64,000 nucleotides of DNA from Verrucomicrobiales bacterium (GCA_947478865.1 CANJXF010000006.1:1-64000); one strand, 5' to 3'. Shown: positions 53,698 through 63,167, counted from the first letter of the stretch. The notes: generated from the letters alone by a model not told the origin. Translations and numbers: made by a program.

Positions 53698-53725
53698 TTC
53701 CACAAAGTCTCAAGACACGGCTCAC

Positions 53726-54472
53726 TTAATCCATCTCCAGCGAAGCCAGCACCTCCGGGTCGCGCACATCCACCCAGCGACCTTGAATTTCCAGGCCGGC
53801 AATTTTTTCCCCAGCGGCGAGCATCGCGATGATCGCGTCGGTTAATTCGTATTCGCCGCGCGGCGACTTTTGCAGCTTGGCCGTGAATTCGAAAAGCGTC
53901 GGTTTGAAAATGTAAATCCCGGCGTTGTACCAGGCGGTATCGCCTTCTTTCAGCAAACCTTCGCGATGAAGTTCGTCGAGTTGCGCGGCGCTTGGCTTTT
54001 CCACCAACCGCGTGAGACAGAATTCGTGATCGAAAAAGTTCAAGCCGCCCTTCGTCACATCCTGGCTGCCGGTCGCGGTGACCAATCCGGAGAAGGTTCC
54101 CTCGCCAAAACGCTCGATCATTTGCCCGTAGGTTTCGGGCTTCACCAAAATGTCGCCGTAGGTGAGAACAAAATTATCGTCACCCACAAAATCTTTGGCG
54201 AGTTCAGGCGCTTTGCCGGTTCCGTCCAGAACCACTTGCCGCCCATAGGAAATTTTCACGCCGAGTTTTTGGCCATCGCCAAAATAGGTTTCGATCGTTT
54301 CCGCCTTGAACCCGGTCACGATAAAAAACTCGCGCACTCCGGCCGTCATCAGCCCTTCGATGATGTGTTCGAGAATGGGTTTCCCCTGCACTTTCAACAT
54401 CGGCTTGGGAACTTCGTTGGTGAGTTCGCGCATCCGCGTTCCTTTTCCCGCAGCTAAAATGACAGCTTTCAT
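53726..54472 (-). CDS. NDP-sugar pyrophosphorylase (nucleotidyltransferase)
   Basis: 248 aa. Rossmann-like nucleotidyltransferase with KAVILAAGKGTRMRELT, the sugar-binding NEVPKPMLKVQGKPILEHII, VLTYGDILV (acidic metal site) and LVEKP. Makes an activated sugar from NTP and sugar-1-phosphate; which base and sugar is not evident. Convergent with the RidA gene. Confidence 0.9.
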   Translation of the reverse strand: MKAVILAAGKGTRMRELTNEVPKPMLKVQGKPILEHIIEGLMTAGVREFFIVTGFKAETIETYFGDGQKLGVKISYGRQVVLDGTGKAPELAKDFVGDDNFVLTYGDILVKPETYGQMIERFGEGTFSGLVTATGSQDVTKGGLNFFDHEFCLTRLVEKPSAAQLDELHREGLLKEGDTAWYNAGIYIFKPTLFEFTAKLQKSPRGEYELTDAIIAMLAAGEKIAGLEIQGRWVDVRDPEVLASLEMD

Positions 54473-54561
54473 CTACTCACAAAGGAACATGGATAATTTG
54501 AATTCAAAAGAAATTTTTCCTCGCGTCGGCGAATCACTGTAAACAAAATATAGAAAATCAC

Positions 54562-57500
54562 ATGAAACTTCTTCTTTCTTTCGCCTTTTGCTCAATGCTC
54601 GCCGGGAATGCTTTCGCCGTCGGCAAGCAACTCACGGGCGAGCATGAGCCCGCCCATTCCCCTGCGCTCTCGCCCGCCGATGCGCAAAAGCAATTTGTCG
54701 TTCCGCCCGGGTTTGAAGTGCGTTTGTTCGCTTCCGAGCCGGACGTGATCAATCCCGTCGCCATGACCTGGGATGAGCGCGGGCGTTTGTGGGTGGTGGA
54801 GCTTTACGAATATCCCGAAGGCGCTCCTGCTGGAACAAAAGGCCGCGATCGCATCAAAATTTTGGAAGACACGAACAACGACGGCCGTGCCGACAAGGTA
54901 ACCGTCTTCGCCGATGGATTGAATCTCGCGACTGGTATTTTGATCGGTAACGGCGGCGTTTACGTCGGACAAGCTCCCGATCTGCTCTTCCTGCAGGACA
55001 CAAATCACGACGACGTCGCCGATACGCGCAAAGTTTTGATGACCGGTTTCGGCCTGCACGACCGCCACGAATTGCTCAACGGTTTCACCTGGGGACCGGA
55101 CGGCCAGCTTTATATGACGCACGGCGTTTTCACGCATTCCAAAGTCAAAATTCCCGAAGCCACCGAGCCCGGCATCGAAATGAATGCGGCCGTGGCGCGA
55201 TTTCATCCCATCACGAAAAAATTCGAGATCTACGCCGACGGCACGAGCAATCCGTGGGGGGTTGATTTTGATAAATACGGCAACGCGTTCGTCAGCGCGT
55301 GCGTCATCGACCATTTATTTCACTTGGCACCCGGCGGAATTTACGAGCGGCAAGGCGGCATCCCCGGCAATCCTTACGCCTACGAACTTCTGCCCTCGAT
55401 CGTCAAACACAACCACCATCGCGCGGCGTATTGCGGCATCTGCATTTATCAGGGGGACAATTTTCCCGAGGAGTATCGCGGTCGCGTTTTCATGGGCAAC
55501 ATCCATCAAAACGCGATCAATCAAGATCGCCTGATTCCCAATGGCTCCAGCTTCAACGCCGTGGCGGAAAAAGATTTTCTTACGACGACCGATGGCTGGT
55601 TCCGCGCGGTGAGCGAACAGGTTGGACCGGATGGCGCACTCTGGGTCGCCGATTGGTACGACAAATATCCGTGCTACCAAAACGCGAAAGCCGATCCGGA
55701 AGGCGTGGACCGCGAGCGCGGAAGAATCTGGCGCGTGGTTTACACTGGCAAAGATGCGGGGAAGAAAATGGGTTCGCGGCCGGATACGAAGATGGATTTA
55801 ACAAAATCCAAAAGCGAAGATCTCGTGAAGTTATTGGAGCATCCGAATGTGTGGCAAAGGAGAACAGCGCAACGTTTGTTGCAGGAACGGGGAAGCGGAT
55901 TGGGTGACATAAATAATGCAATACGTCTTTTGAAGCACAGTCAACCAATCGAAACACGCTTAGCCGCTTTCTGGGTATTACAACAACGTGGGGATATGTT
56001 CCCATTGTTCTGGGAGCCAAGTGTTGCTCCTCCGCAGAAAGACCCCTTCCGCGATTGGATTTTTGCCCGGCGTATTGGCGAACGGCGAGATTCATCTTCC
56101 GACGCTCTACTGACTTTAGAAAGGCTTGCCTCCAATTCGGACTCTTCCGTTCGCCTCGCCGTTGCCACCGCGTGCCGCCAACTCGTCTCCAGTTCTCTCA
56201 CCATTGATACCGACATCGACACCAGCGTTCCTGCTGGAAAAATTCTAACCGCACTCATCAAATCTTCCGCCGACGCGAAAGACCCATTGATTCCGTTCAT
56301 GATCTGGATGGCGAGCGAGCCCCTCGTGGCCGCGAATCCAAAGCCCGGTTTGCAATGGCTCGCGCAAAATGGCGCGGATACCTTGCCGCTGTCCGGAATT
56401 CTCACGCGCAAAGCGATGCACCGCATCTGTGACACCGGCGAAGCGGCCAAGATGGATGCGGCGGTCGAATTTCTCATGGCGGTTGCCGACAAAAACAGCG
56501 CGCTCACCATCGCTGCGCTGGACGGCTTGATTGAAGGGCAAAAAGCGAAACCCATCCTTCCGGTCGGCGACACCAAAGCGGTTCTGGCGAAGTTGAATGA
56601 AAGCCCCAACGCCGATGTGAAAAAACGCACGCAACAACTCGGCGCGCTTTGGGGCGACGCCACCGCCATTCGCGCCACCGTGGCCAAAATATCCCAGCAA
56701 CAGCTCAGCGCCCCGGAACGAATCCAGGCCATTCAGGCCGCGAAACAAACGAAAACCCAAGACCTCCTGGACGCGCTGATCGTCACAGTCAAAAGTGATC
56801 CTGACCAGGCGGTTCGACAGGAAGCACTCCGGGCGTTCGTTATTTTTTCGGATTATAATTTACCAAAACTCGCGCTCGATCTTTGGAAGGAATTCCCGGT
56901 TCAAACCCGCAAAGTCGCAGTGGATGTCATGGCTTCTCGCTCCTCCTGGGCCAAGGCGCTGCTCGAAGCCGTGGCGAGAGGCACCATTTCACGGAATGAC
57001 ATTTCGGCGTCCGTCATTCGCACGCTGCACCAGAGCCGCGATGAAGTCGTGCGCGACGAAGCTGACGTGGTCCTCGGCAAATTCCGTGAAGCCACCGCCG
57101 ACAAGGTCAAACTGATCAAGGAAAAGCGCAGAGAGGTTCTGAGCGGCACACCGAACATCGAGCACGGCCACGAGCTGGCCAAAAAGACCTGCTTCGTTTG
57201 CCACAAACTTTACAATGAAGGCGCGGAAGTTGGCCCTGACCTCACGGGCGTGGGCCGATCCACCCTCGATGCGCTGCTCGCCAACGTGATCGATCCCAAC
57301 CAGGTCATCGGCAAAGGCTACGAAAATGTCATGGTGGAAACCAAAGATGGACGCTCCATCAGCGGTCGAATGATCGAGAATTCAGATTCGCAAATAAAGC
57401 TTCTGGCGATCGGCCCCGTGGAAACTGTCGTGGCGAAATCGGACATCGCTTCGATGAAGGTCAGCGAACTCTCCGTGATGCCGGAGGGCTTGGAGCAGAT

Positions 57501-57600
57501 GCCCGATGACGATTTCCGGGACTTGATCTGGTTTATCCTGAACCCGCCGCAAGAAGGCGCACTCACGCCCGCAAAACGCGCGACGCTGACTGCAAAATGA
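54562..57600 (+). CDS. PVC-type heme-binding CxxCH membrane-associated dehydrogenase
   Basis: 1012 aa. Signal peptide, then a beta-propeller dehydrogenase domain (FVVPPGFEVRLFASEPDVIN, MTWDERGRLWVVELYEYP, LLNGFTWGPDGQLYMTHGVF), a HEAT-like helical middle (LLEHPNVWQRRTAQRLLQER) and a C-terminal cytochrome c module with heme motif CFVCH (residues 877-881) and the distal region VGPDLTGVGRSTLDALLANV. This architecture is a hallmark of Planctomycetes and Verrucomicrobia. It probably oxidises a carbohydrate in the periplasm and passes electrons to the heme. Confidence 0.95.
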   Translation: MKLLLSFAFCSMLAGNAFAVGKQLTGEHEPAHSPALSPADAQKQFVVPPGFEVRLFASEPDVINPVAMTWDERGRLWVVELYEYPEGAPAGTKGRDRIKILEDTNNDGRADKVTVFADGLNLATGILIGNGGVYVGQAPDLLFLQDTNHDDVADTRKVLMTGFGLHDRHELLNGFTWGPDGQLYMTHGVFTHSKVKIPEATEPGIEMNAAVARFHPITKKFEIYADGTSNPWGVDFDKYGNAFVSACVIDHLFHLAPGGIYERQGGIPGNPYAYELLPSIVKHNHHRAAYCGICIYQGDNFPEEYRGRVFMGNIHQNAINQDRLIPNGSSFNAVAEKDFLTTTDGWFRAVSEQVGPDGALWVADWYDKYPCYQNAKADPEGVDRERGRIWRVVYTGKDAGKKMGSRPDTKMDLTKSKSEDLVKLLEHPNVWQRRTAQRLLQERGSGLGDINNAIRLLKHSQPIETRLAAFWVLQQRGDMFPLFWEPSVAPPQKDPFRDWIFARRIGERRDSSSDALLTLERLASNSDSSVRLAVATACRQLVSSSLTIDTDIDTSVPAGKILTALIKSSADAKDPLIPFMIWMASEPLVAANPKPGLQWLAQNGADTLPLSGILTRKAMHRICDTGEAAKMDAAVEFLMAVADKNSALTIAALDGLIEGQKAKPILPVGDTKAVLAKLNESPNADVKKRTQQLGALWGDATAIRATVAKISQQQLSAPERIQAIQAAKQTKTQDLLDALIVTVKSDPDQAVRQEALRAFVIFSDYNLPKLALDLWKEFPVQTRKVAVDVMASRSSWAKALLEAVARGTISRNDISASVIRTLHQSRDEVVRDEADVVLGKFREATADKVKLIKEKRREVLSGTPNIEHGHELAKKTCFVCHKLYNEGAEVGPDLTGVGRSTLDALLANVIDPNQVIGKGYENVMVETKDGRSISGRMIENSDSQIKLLAIGPVETVVAKSDIASMKVSELSVMPEGLEQMPDDDFRDLIWFILNPPQEGALTPAKRATLTAK

Positions 57601-57627
57601 TCAGCCTTCACCCGCACCACGGCTGAT
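57600..57627 (+). other. Weak hairpin after the PVC heme gene
   Basis: ATCAGCC (57600-57606) pairs with GGCTGAT (57621-57627) around a 14-base loop, in the 34-base gap before the acyltransferase gene. No T tract; terminator status is doubtful. Confidence 0.25.
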
Positions 57628-57634
57628 TCACAAA

Positions 57635-58756
57635 ATGCGCGAGCGTTTGGCTATGCTGGATTCAGAGAGAGCAAAGCCGATCGCGCCGGCAAGATTCACG
57701 GCAGTCGATGCGCTGCGCGGATTCGATATGTTCTGGATTGTCGGCGGCGATGTTTTGATTCGCGCGCTCCCGAAACTCCATGACTCACCGTTGACCCGCG
57801 GACTGGCCGAGCAAATGGAGCATTGCGACTGGGCGGGGTTCCATTTTTACGACCTGATCTTTCCGCTGTTCGTTTTCATTGTCGGCGTGGCGATTCCATT
57901 TTCGATTCCAAAAATCATTGAGCGCGACGGGAAACCGGCGGCGATCAAACGAATCGCCTTTCGCTCTGTCATTTTATTTCTGCTCGGCATTTTTTATATG
58001 GGCGGCATGGCGAACGGTTTTAAGAATGTCTATCTCGCGGGCGTTTTGCACCGCATCGCCGTCGCTTACTTTTTTGCGGCACTACTTTTCTGCCTCTTCA
58101 AACCGCGGATGTTGATTGCGATCACCATTCTGTTTCTTCTTGGCTACTGGGCGTTGCTGACATTTGTGCCGGTTCCCGGAATCGGTGCGGCTTCCTACGA
58201 ACAAGGCAAAAATCTTGCGTTCTGGATTGACCAGAATTTTCTGCCAGGCCGGAAATTTGAAGGAACCTTGCTGAGCACGTTGCCCGCCGTGGCGAATTGT
58301 TTGCTCGGAATTTTCGCCGGGCTGCTTTTAAAAACCACAGATCTTTCCGAACGGCAGAAAGTGGGCTGGCTGCTCGGCGGCGGGTTGGCCAGCCTGATCC
58401 TTGGTTTAATCTGGGCGCAACATTTTCCAATCATTAAGCTGCTGTGGACTTCCTCTTACGTGCTGGTCGCGTGCGGCATCAGCGCCATTCTGCTCGGCGC
58501 GTTTCATCAAATCATCGACGTCTGGAGATTTCAAAAATGGGCGCAGCCGTTTGTCTGGATTGGCATGAACGCGATCACGATTTATCTCGTTTCAGCCATC
58601 GTCGGCTTCCAGAAACTCGCGGGACGATTCGTGGGCGGGGACATCGCCCACGCACTCGGATCGTCCGCTGATTTCGTAAAATCGATCGTCGCCCTGGCCT
58701 TGGTTTTTTGGTTTGTGTTTTTTCTGCATCGAAGAAAACTTTTTCTGCGTCTTTAG
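57635..58756 (+). CDS. DUF5009/HGSNAT-like multi-pass acyltransferase
   Basis: 373 aa (ATG 57635, or 57653) with about ten membrane helices. The N-terminal FTAVDALRGFDMFWIVGGDV and DWAGFHFYDLIFPLFVFIVG match the COG4299/heparan-alpha-glucosaminide N-acetyltransferase family. Members acetylate terminal amino sugars across a membrane using cytoplasmic acetyl-CoA. It follows the PVC heme gene by 34 bases and may share its transcript. Confidence 0.88.
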   Translation: MRERLAMLDSERAKPIAPARFTAVDALRGFDMFWIVGGDVLIRALPKLHDSPLTRGLAEQMEHCDWAGFHFYDLIFPLFVFIVGVAIPFSIPKIIERDGKPAAIKRIAFRSVILFLLGIFYMGGMANGFKNVYLAGVLHRIAVAYFFAALLFCLFKPRMLIAITILFLLGYWALLTFVPVPGIGAASYEQGKNLAFWIDQNFLPGRKFEGTLLSTLPAVANCLLGIFAGLLLKTTDLSERQKVGWLLGGGLASLILGLIWAQHFPIIKLLWTSSYVLVACGISAILLGAFHQIIDVWRFQKWAQPFVWIGMNAITIYLVSAIVGFQKLAGRFVGGDIAHALGSSADFVKSIVALALVFWFVFFLHRRKLFLRL

Positions 58757-58780
58757 GAAAAATGCTTTTGTGGACCGGGT

Positions 58781-58809
58781 TTGACATTCCCATCCAGTGG
58801 GCAGATATC
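58781..58809 (+). promoter_or_regulatory. Candidate sigma70-type promoter
   Basis: TTGACA (58781-58786, consensus -35), 17-base spacer, GATATC (58804-58809) as -10, then about 25 bases of leader to the ATG at 58835. Confidence 0.45.
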
Positions 58810-58834
58810 TAAATTGTCACCTCCAAGTCTTTTT

Positions 58835-59224
58835 ATGAATGTCGAGCTAACCGATTTTGTCACGGTGTTTAGAACGGGACAACTCGTTCAAATGGATTGG
58901 GCATCCAATGCGCTGCAAGAGGCCGGGATTCCCTTTCAACGGCGCGAGGAAATATCGGGCGGACTCTGGCTAGCCATGCCAACGGCGCCAATGACAGGGC
59001 CGGGAACCTGGTGGGCGGTTATCGTGCCGAAATCCCATCTCACGGAAGCGAAAGAAGTTCTGTCGGGCCTCCCGTTCGAGCAGAGCACGACGCCGGATGT
59101 CTGGGATTTTCAGCCGAAGCCGGGGGTGAAATTAGGCTGGCAAATTTATTCAGGAATCCTCCTGGCAGCCATAGGGATTGGCGCCGTCATTTGGGCTCTC
59201 AATGTTTTCAAGCTGTTGCGCTAA
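58835..59224 (+). CDS. DUF2007-like protein with C-terminal membrane helix
   Basis: 129 aa from ATG 58835; the frame extends to 58781 but that part overlaps the candidate promoter. The N-terminal FVTVFRTGQLVQMDWASNALQEAGIPF and VIVPKSHLTEAKEVL resemble the small DUF2007 'signal-transducing' domain. One helix near the C-terminus (YSGILLAAIGIGAVIWALNV) anchors it in the membrane. No defined function. Confidence 0.75.
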   Translation: MNVELTDFVTVFRTGQLVQMDWASNALQEAGIPFQRREEISGGLWLAMPTAPMTGPGTWWAVIVPKSHLTEAKEVLSGLPFEQSTTPDVWDFQPKPGVKLGWQIYSGILLAAIGIGAVIWALNVFKLLR

Positions 59225-59292
59225 TCGACTTTCGCTTCCTGCGAGATTTGCGCTCTGCCTGAATTCGATCGTGCACAATAATTCTTCCAGAC

Positions 59293-59327
59293 TTGCCAGA
59301 TATCTCTCAGCCAGCTAACACCGTTCC
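59293..59327 (+). promoter_or_regulatory. Promoter-like element abutting the TIM-barrel start
   Basis: TTGCCA (59293-59298), 17-base spacer, TAACAC (59316-59321), then 6 bases to the ATG at 59328. Confidence 0.4.
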
Positions 59328-60236
59328 ATGAAAATTGCCTCGATGAGCCGCCGGAAATTTTTACAGACGAGCGCAGTCGCGACGGCTGCAACCGCCTCCG
59401 GAATTTTCCCTGCGATTGCTCAACCTAAAAAGATGAATTGGCCGATCGGCTGTCTCAACCGGCCATGGTTTAGCGACGCGAAAGGCTCGAACCTTGACGT
59501 CGCTCTGGATTCGATCCAAGCGGCGGGCTACAAGCTCGCTGGATTGCTCACCCGCACAAAAACCGAGCCGCTCATCGGCTCGGATGCAACGCCGGAATAT
59601 CTGGCGGAGTTGAAAAAGAAAATCGCCGAGCGTGGGCTCAAAGCGAACATGGGCGCGCTTCGCACGAATAATGATTTGCCGCTTCCCGAGCAAATTAAGG
59701 ATTTACGCAAACAAATCGACAACGGGAAAACCGTTGGCGTGGAATTCCTTCTCACGTTCGGCGTGGATAAGGCAGAGCATTACGAAAATTATTACAAGCT
59801 CATCGCCGACGGCGCGGCTTATGCGCAAGAGCACGATCTCAAGCTAGTGCTGAAACCGCATGGCGGCGGCAGCGGCGCATCTGAGGAAATTCTTCGCTGC
59901 ATGGAAAAAGTGAAACATCCCAACCTCAAAGTCTGGTACGACGCGGGCAATATCATTTTTTACACAGGCAAAAATCCGGTGGAACAATTGAAACCGATTG
60001 CACAACACGTAACGGGCTTTTGCGCCAAGGATTGCGACAAGCAAAAGGGAACGGTGATGAGGAATTTCGGCACGGGCAAAGTCGATTTCCGCGCGGTATT
60101 TACCGAACTGAAGAAAGCAGGCTTCAACGGGCCGGTGATGGTCGAATGTTGCGAACTGGGCGGCACGGCGGCAATCATCGCCGCGAACGCGAAGAAAAAT
60201 CGCGAGTTTCTGGAGCAGCTTTTCGCTTCCCTCTGA
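59328..60236 (+). CDS. Tat-exported sugar phosphate isomerase/epimerase, TIM barrel
   Basis: 302 aa with a Tat signal (MSRRKFLQTSAVATAATASG). TIM-barrel isomerase/epimerase with the VWYDAGNIIFYTGKNP, GFCAKDCDKQKG and GPVMVECCELGG segments carrying the metal ligands. It is only distantly like the tandem pair at 5264-7095. A periplasmic sugar conversion is likely; substrate unknown. Confidence 0.9.
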   Translation: MKIASMSRRKFLQTSAVATAATASGIFPAIAQPKKMNWPIGCLNRPWFSDAKGSNLDVALDSIQAAGYKLAGLLTRTKTEPLIGSDATPEYLAELKKKIAERGLKANMGALRTNNDLPLPEQIKDLRKQIDNGKTVGVEFLLTFGVDKAEHYENYYKLIADGAAYAQEHDLKLVLKPHGGGSGASEEILRCMEKVKHPNLKVWYDAGNIIFYTGKNPVEQLKPIAQHVTGFCAKDCDKQKGTVMRNFGTGKVDFRAVFTELKKAGFNGPVMVECCELGGTAAIIAANAKKNREFLEQLFASL

Positions 60237-60275
60237 GTCGATGCGCGGTCGAACCACATCGATTGAGAATTTTTT

Positions 60276-61616
60276 CTAGCCTTTGCCGGGAAGAATGGCG
60301 GGCTTCGCATCCAGAATAATTTCCAAACCTTCGCGAGCGGCTTCGACGATCAAGTCGCTGCCTTTGGCGGCGACTTGCCCGCGGGCACTAGCCACAAGAC
60401 GGGATATTTTTTCGTCATTGTGATCGGGGTCATGGTGGAAAAGAAAAAGGCGTTTCACTTTGGCATCGATTGCGAACGCAACGGAATCATCCACGCAATT
60501 GTGGCCCCAACCAATATGGGTATTGTATTCGGCTGCGTCGTATTGCGCATCCATAATCAAGACATCGGCACCCTCCGCGAACAGCGCCAAGCGCTCATCT
60601 TGCAAGCGAGCGAACCTCTCCTCCTCATCGGAGATGCGCTCGGCTTTTCCCGAACGCATTCGTTGAAAAAGTTCGAAATCGGTCATGTAGCAGATCGACC
60701 CCTCTGATGTAAAAATCCGGTAGCCGGTGCAAATGCCGGGGTGATTCAAAAACACGGCTTGAACCCCGACCTGACCGATGTTGAAGCTGGAATCTTTGAG
60801 TTCCTGAATCGAGATATTGCCGGGCATCTCGCCCATGCTGACCGGGAAATAGGAACTCTCCATTTGCGATGAAAGAATGTTTTCCAGACCTTTTCGCGCA
60901 CCTTCAAAACCAAGAATCTTGATTTGATTCTTTGGGTTGTAAGCAGGGCTAAAGAAAGGGAAGCCCTGAATATGATCCCAGTGCGTATGTGAAATGAGCA
61001 ACGTGACGTTGACCGGAGTATCCTTAAATTCCTCGTTCAAGGCGACACCCAGCGGGCGAATACCGCTGCCGGCATCGAACACTATTATTTCACGATCCGC
61101 ACGCACCTCGACGCACGACGTATTGCCCCCATAAAAAACCGTGTCCGGACCCGGAGTGGGAATGGAACCGCGCACGCCCCAGAACTTGAGCCGGGTTGGT
61201 GCGGTGGAAACATTGGAAGGGTCGGCTTTAACTGACACCTTGCCGCTGCCACTCCCAACCGCCAGATCGAGGAGAGCAACAAGATCATTGGGCCTAATTG
61301 GCTTTACCAGGTAGTCGTCCGCGCCGGATTCCAGCGCATTGAGCCGATCGGTGGAATAAGCGCTTCCGGTCGTCACAAAGATTTTTATTTTGGGCAGGCG
61401 TTCCTTTTGAGCGCGCAACGAACGGCAAACCTGAAACCCGTTGCAGCGCGGCATGAGCAAATCACAAAGGACAACATCAGGCTGATGTTCCATGGCAAGC
61501 TGCAAACCGAGTTCGCCATCTTCTGCCTGCAAAACACGCCAACCGTTATCGATCAACCAATGCGATAGGGCTTCGCGAAATGACTTGTCGTCATCGATTA
61601 GCAACACGGTTTTCAC
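60276..61616 (-). CDS. Response-regulator receiver fused to metallo-beta-lactamase hydrolase
   Basis: 446 aa (GTG 61616). Residues 1-120 are a CheY-type receiver with acidic cluster DDD8-10, phospho-acceptor D52 in LCDLLMP and conserved K105 in DYLVKPIRP. After a short linker, residues ~142-446 form an MBL-fold hydrolase: RLKFWGVRGSIPTPGPDT, HTHWDH (H210, H212, D214, H215), LNHPGICTGY and GHNCVDDSV. The output domain resembles RNase Z/phosphodiesterase-type MBLs, so phosphorylation may control a phosphodiesterase activity. No histidine kinase is adjacent. Confidence 0.9.
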   Translation of the reverse strand: MKTVLLIDDDKSFREALSHWLIDNGWRVLQAEDGELGLQLAMEHQPDVVLCDLLMPRCNGFQVCRSLRAQKERLPKIKIFVTTGSAYSTDRLNALESGADDYLVKPIRPNDLVALLDLAVGSGSGKVSVKADPSNVSTAPTRLKFWGVRGSIPTPGPDTVFYGGNTSCVEVRADREIIVFDAGSGIRPLGVALNEEFKDTPVNVTLLISHTHWDHIQGFPFFSPAYNPKNQIKILGFEGARKGLENILSSQMESSYFPVSMGEMPGNISIQELKDSSFNIGQVGVQAVFLNHPGICTGYRIFTSEGSICYMTDFELFQRMRSGKAERISDEEERFARLQDERLALFAEGADVLIMDAQYDAAEYNTHIGWGHNCVDDSVAFAIDAKVKRLFLFHHDPDHNDEKISRLVASARGQVAAKGSDLIVEAAREGLEIILDAKPAILPGKG

Positions 61617-61759
61617 CTCGTTACAATTTCAGTTCCAAAGAAAAAAACAAGCCGTTCGTCGGGACCAGTGAATTCAGCGATCCGCCAACCAGAATTATTT
61701 GCCGCAGAAAATAAGCCGCGCTCTCCGGCGATGTTGAGCGGCGAAAAATTTATTCTGCC

Positions 61760-61794
61760 TTTGCACCCTTAAAAACTCTGCGTAATTTTCCGCC
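61760..61794 (+). promoter_or_regulatory. Promoter-like element abutting the DUF2959 start
   Basis: TTTGCA (61760-61765), 17-base spacer, TAATTT (61783-61788), then 6 bases to the ATG at 61795. The rest of the 178-base gap (from 61617) shows nothing recognisable. Confidence 0.35.
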
Positions 61795-62439
61795 ATGAAA
61801 ATAAGTCGAGCCGCTTTCGGACTAATGGTTTTCGCCGTGCTGATGGCGGGCTGCAGCAGCGCTTATTATTCAACCATGGAAAAATTCGGCGTGCATAAAC
61901 GTGACTTGTTAAAAAAGCGGGTCATCGCCGCGCGGGATGAACAAAAGGAAGCCGGGCAACAATTCAAGGACGCGTTGACCCGGTTGAAAGAGCTTTATGG
62001 ATTCCAAGGTGGGGAACTCGAAAAAGTTTACGACGGGTTGAAACGTGATTTTGATAAATCAAGCGCCCGGGCAGAAGCGGTTCGCAAACGAGTCAGGGAG
62101 GTCGAAACCTTCGCCAGCGACCTTTTCGATGAATGGGAAAAAGAACTCAAGCAACTCTCATCCGAAAGCTTGCGGAGCCGTGACCGGGAGCAACTTCGCG
62201 AGACGCGACGGCGTTATGAAACTTTGCACGAAGCGCTCAAGCGCGCAGAAAACAGCATGGAACCGGTGCTGACCCAGTTTCGCGATCAGGTTCTTTTCTT
62301 AAAACATAATCTGAATGCGCAGGCTCTGTCGTCCCTGCAAAAAGAGGCGCTGAATATTCAGGATGACATTTCGAAACTGCTCGCGGAAATGAATCAATCA
62401 ATCCGGCAGGCGGATAACTTCATTAGGGCGCTTCCCTGA
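61795..62439 (+). CDS. DUF2959 lipoprotein
   Basis: 214 aa. Signal peptide with lipobox LMAGC, then the DUF2959 family sequence: YYSTMEKFGVHKRDLLKKRV, EAGQQFKDALTRLKELYGF and long coiled-coil helices. Function is unknown. Its 3' end overlaps the convergent rnc gene by 17 bases. Confidence 0.93.
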   Translation: MKISRAAFGLMVFAVLMAGCSSAYYSTMEKFGVHKRDLLKKRVIAARDEQKEAGQQFKDALTRLKELYGFQGGELEKVYDGLKRDFDKSSARAEAVRKRVREVETFASDLFDEWEKELKQLSSESLRSRDREQLRETRRRYETLHEALKRAENSMEPVLTQFRDQVLFLKHNLNAQALSSLQKEALNIQDDISKLLAEMNQSIRQADNFIRALP

Positions 62440-63157
62440 CCGGGCTGGATTGCGGGTTTTCGTTCGTGTTTTTTGGGGTGAAGCTGATTAACGCAGCAGA
62501 AGCGGCGTCGATTTCGGCCAGCTTTTTACTTTTGCCTTTGCCTCGGCCCAACTCGATGCCGCCATGCCGCACCACGCATTCAAAATCGCGGTCGTGTTCA
62601 GGGCCTCGCACCGAGATCGTTTCGTATTGCGGCGCTTCCAGTGAATTTTTCTGAAGCAGCTCCTGCAAGGTACCCTTTGGATTTTCAAGGCTCGGAATCG
62701 CATTCAACTCGCCAAACGCATCCGCAAACGAGCGCAGGACAAATTCCGTCGCGGCATCAAATCCGCCGTCGAGAAAAATGGCGCCAATCACCGCCTCGAA
62801 GGCATCAGCCATGGCAGAAGTTCGCCCTCGGCCCTGGTTTGCTTTCTCACCCCGGCTAAAAATTAAATGCTGATCTAAACCAAGCCGCCTCGCCTGCTGG
62901 GCCAATGTGCGGCCGTTGACCAACTGCGCGCGAGCAGCGGAAAGAGGGCCTTCCTGATATCGCGGAAATCTCAGGTAAAGCTCGCGCGTGAGAACAAGCC
63001 CAAGAACGGAATCGCCCAAAAATTCAAGGCGCTGGTTGGTTTGCACCTCTGCCCCCAGTTCGTGGGTGACAGACGGATGAGTCAGGGCGAGCCGCAGCAA
63101 CTCCGCATCCTTAAACGTGTAGCCGAGCTGCGCCTGGAGTTGGTCAAAGTCAGCCAC
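62423..63157 (-). CDS. rnc: Ribonuclease III
   Basis: 244 aa from GTG 63157, 10 bases after the stop of the upstream zinc-ribbon gene; the open frame extends further but into that gene. The RNase III signature NQRLEFLGDSVLGLVL, second catalytic acidic site DAFEAVIGAIFLDGG, and a C-terminal double-stranded RNA-binding domain (NPKGTLQELLQK ... KGKSKKLAEIDAASAAL) are complete. It processes rRNA precursors and other duplex RNAs. Confidence 0.95.
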   Translation of the reverse strand: MADFDQLQAQLGYTFKDAELLRLALTHPSVTHELGAEVQTNQRLEFLGDSVLGLVLTRELYLRFPRYQEGPLSAARAQLVNGRTLAQQARRLGLDQHLIFSRGEKANQGRGRTSAMADAFEAVIGAIFLDGGFDAATEFVLRSFADAFGELNAIPSLENPKGTLQELLQKNSLEAPQYETISVRGPEHDRDFECVVRHGGIELGRGKGKSKKLAEIDAASAALISFTPKNTNENPQSSPVREAP

Positions 63158-63167
63158 AGTCCACAAA

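Noticed and set aside
60238..60274. Hairpin TCGATG/CATCGA followed by a T run after the TIM-barrel gene
   Set aside because: Only six base pairs with a 13-base loop; too weak to call a terminator.
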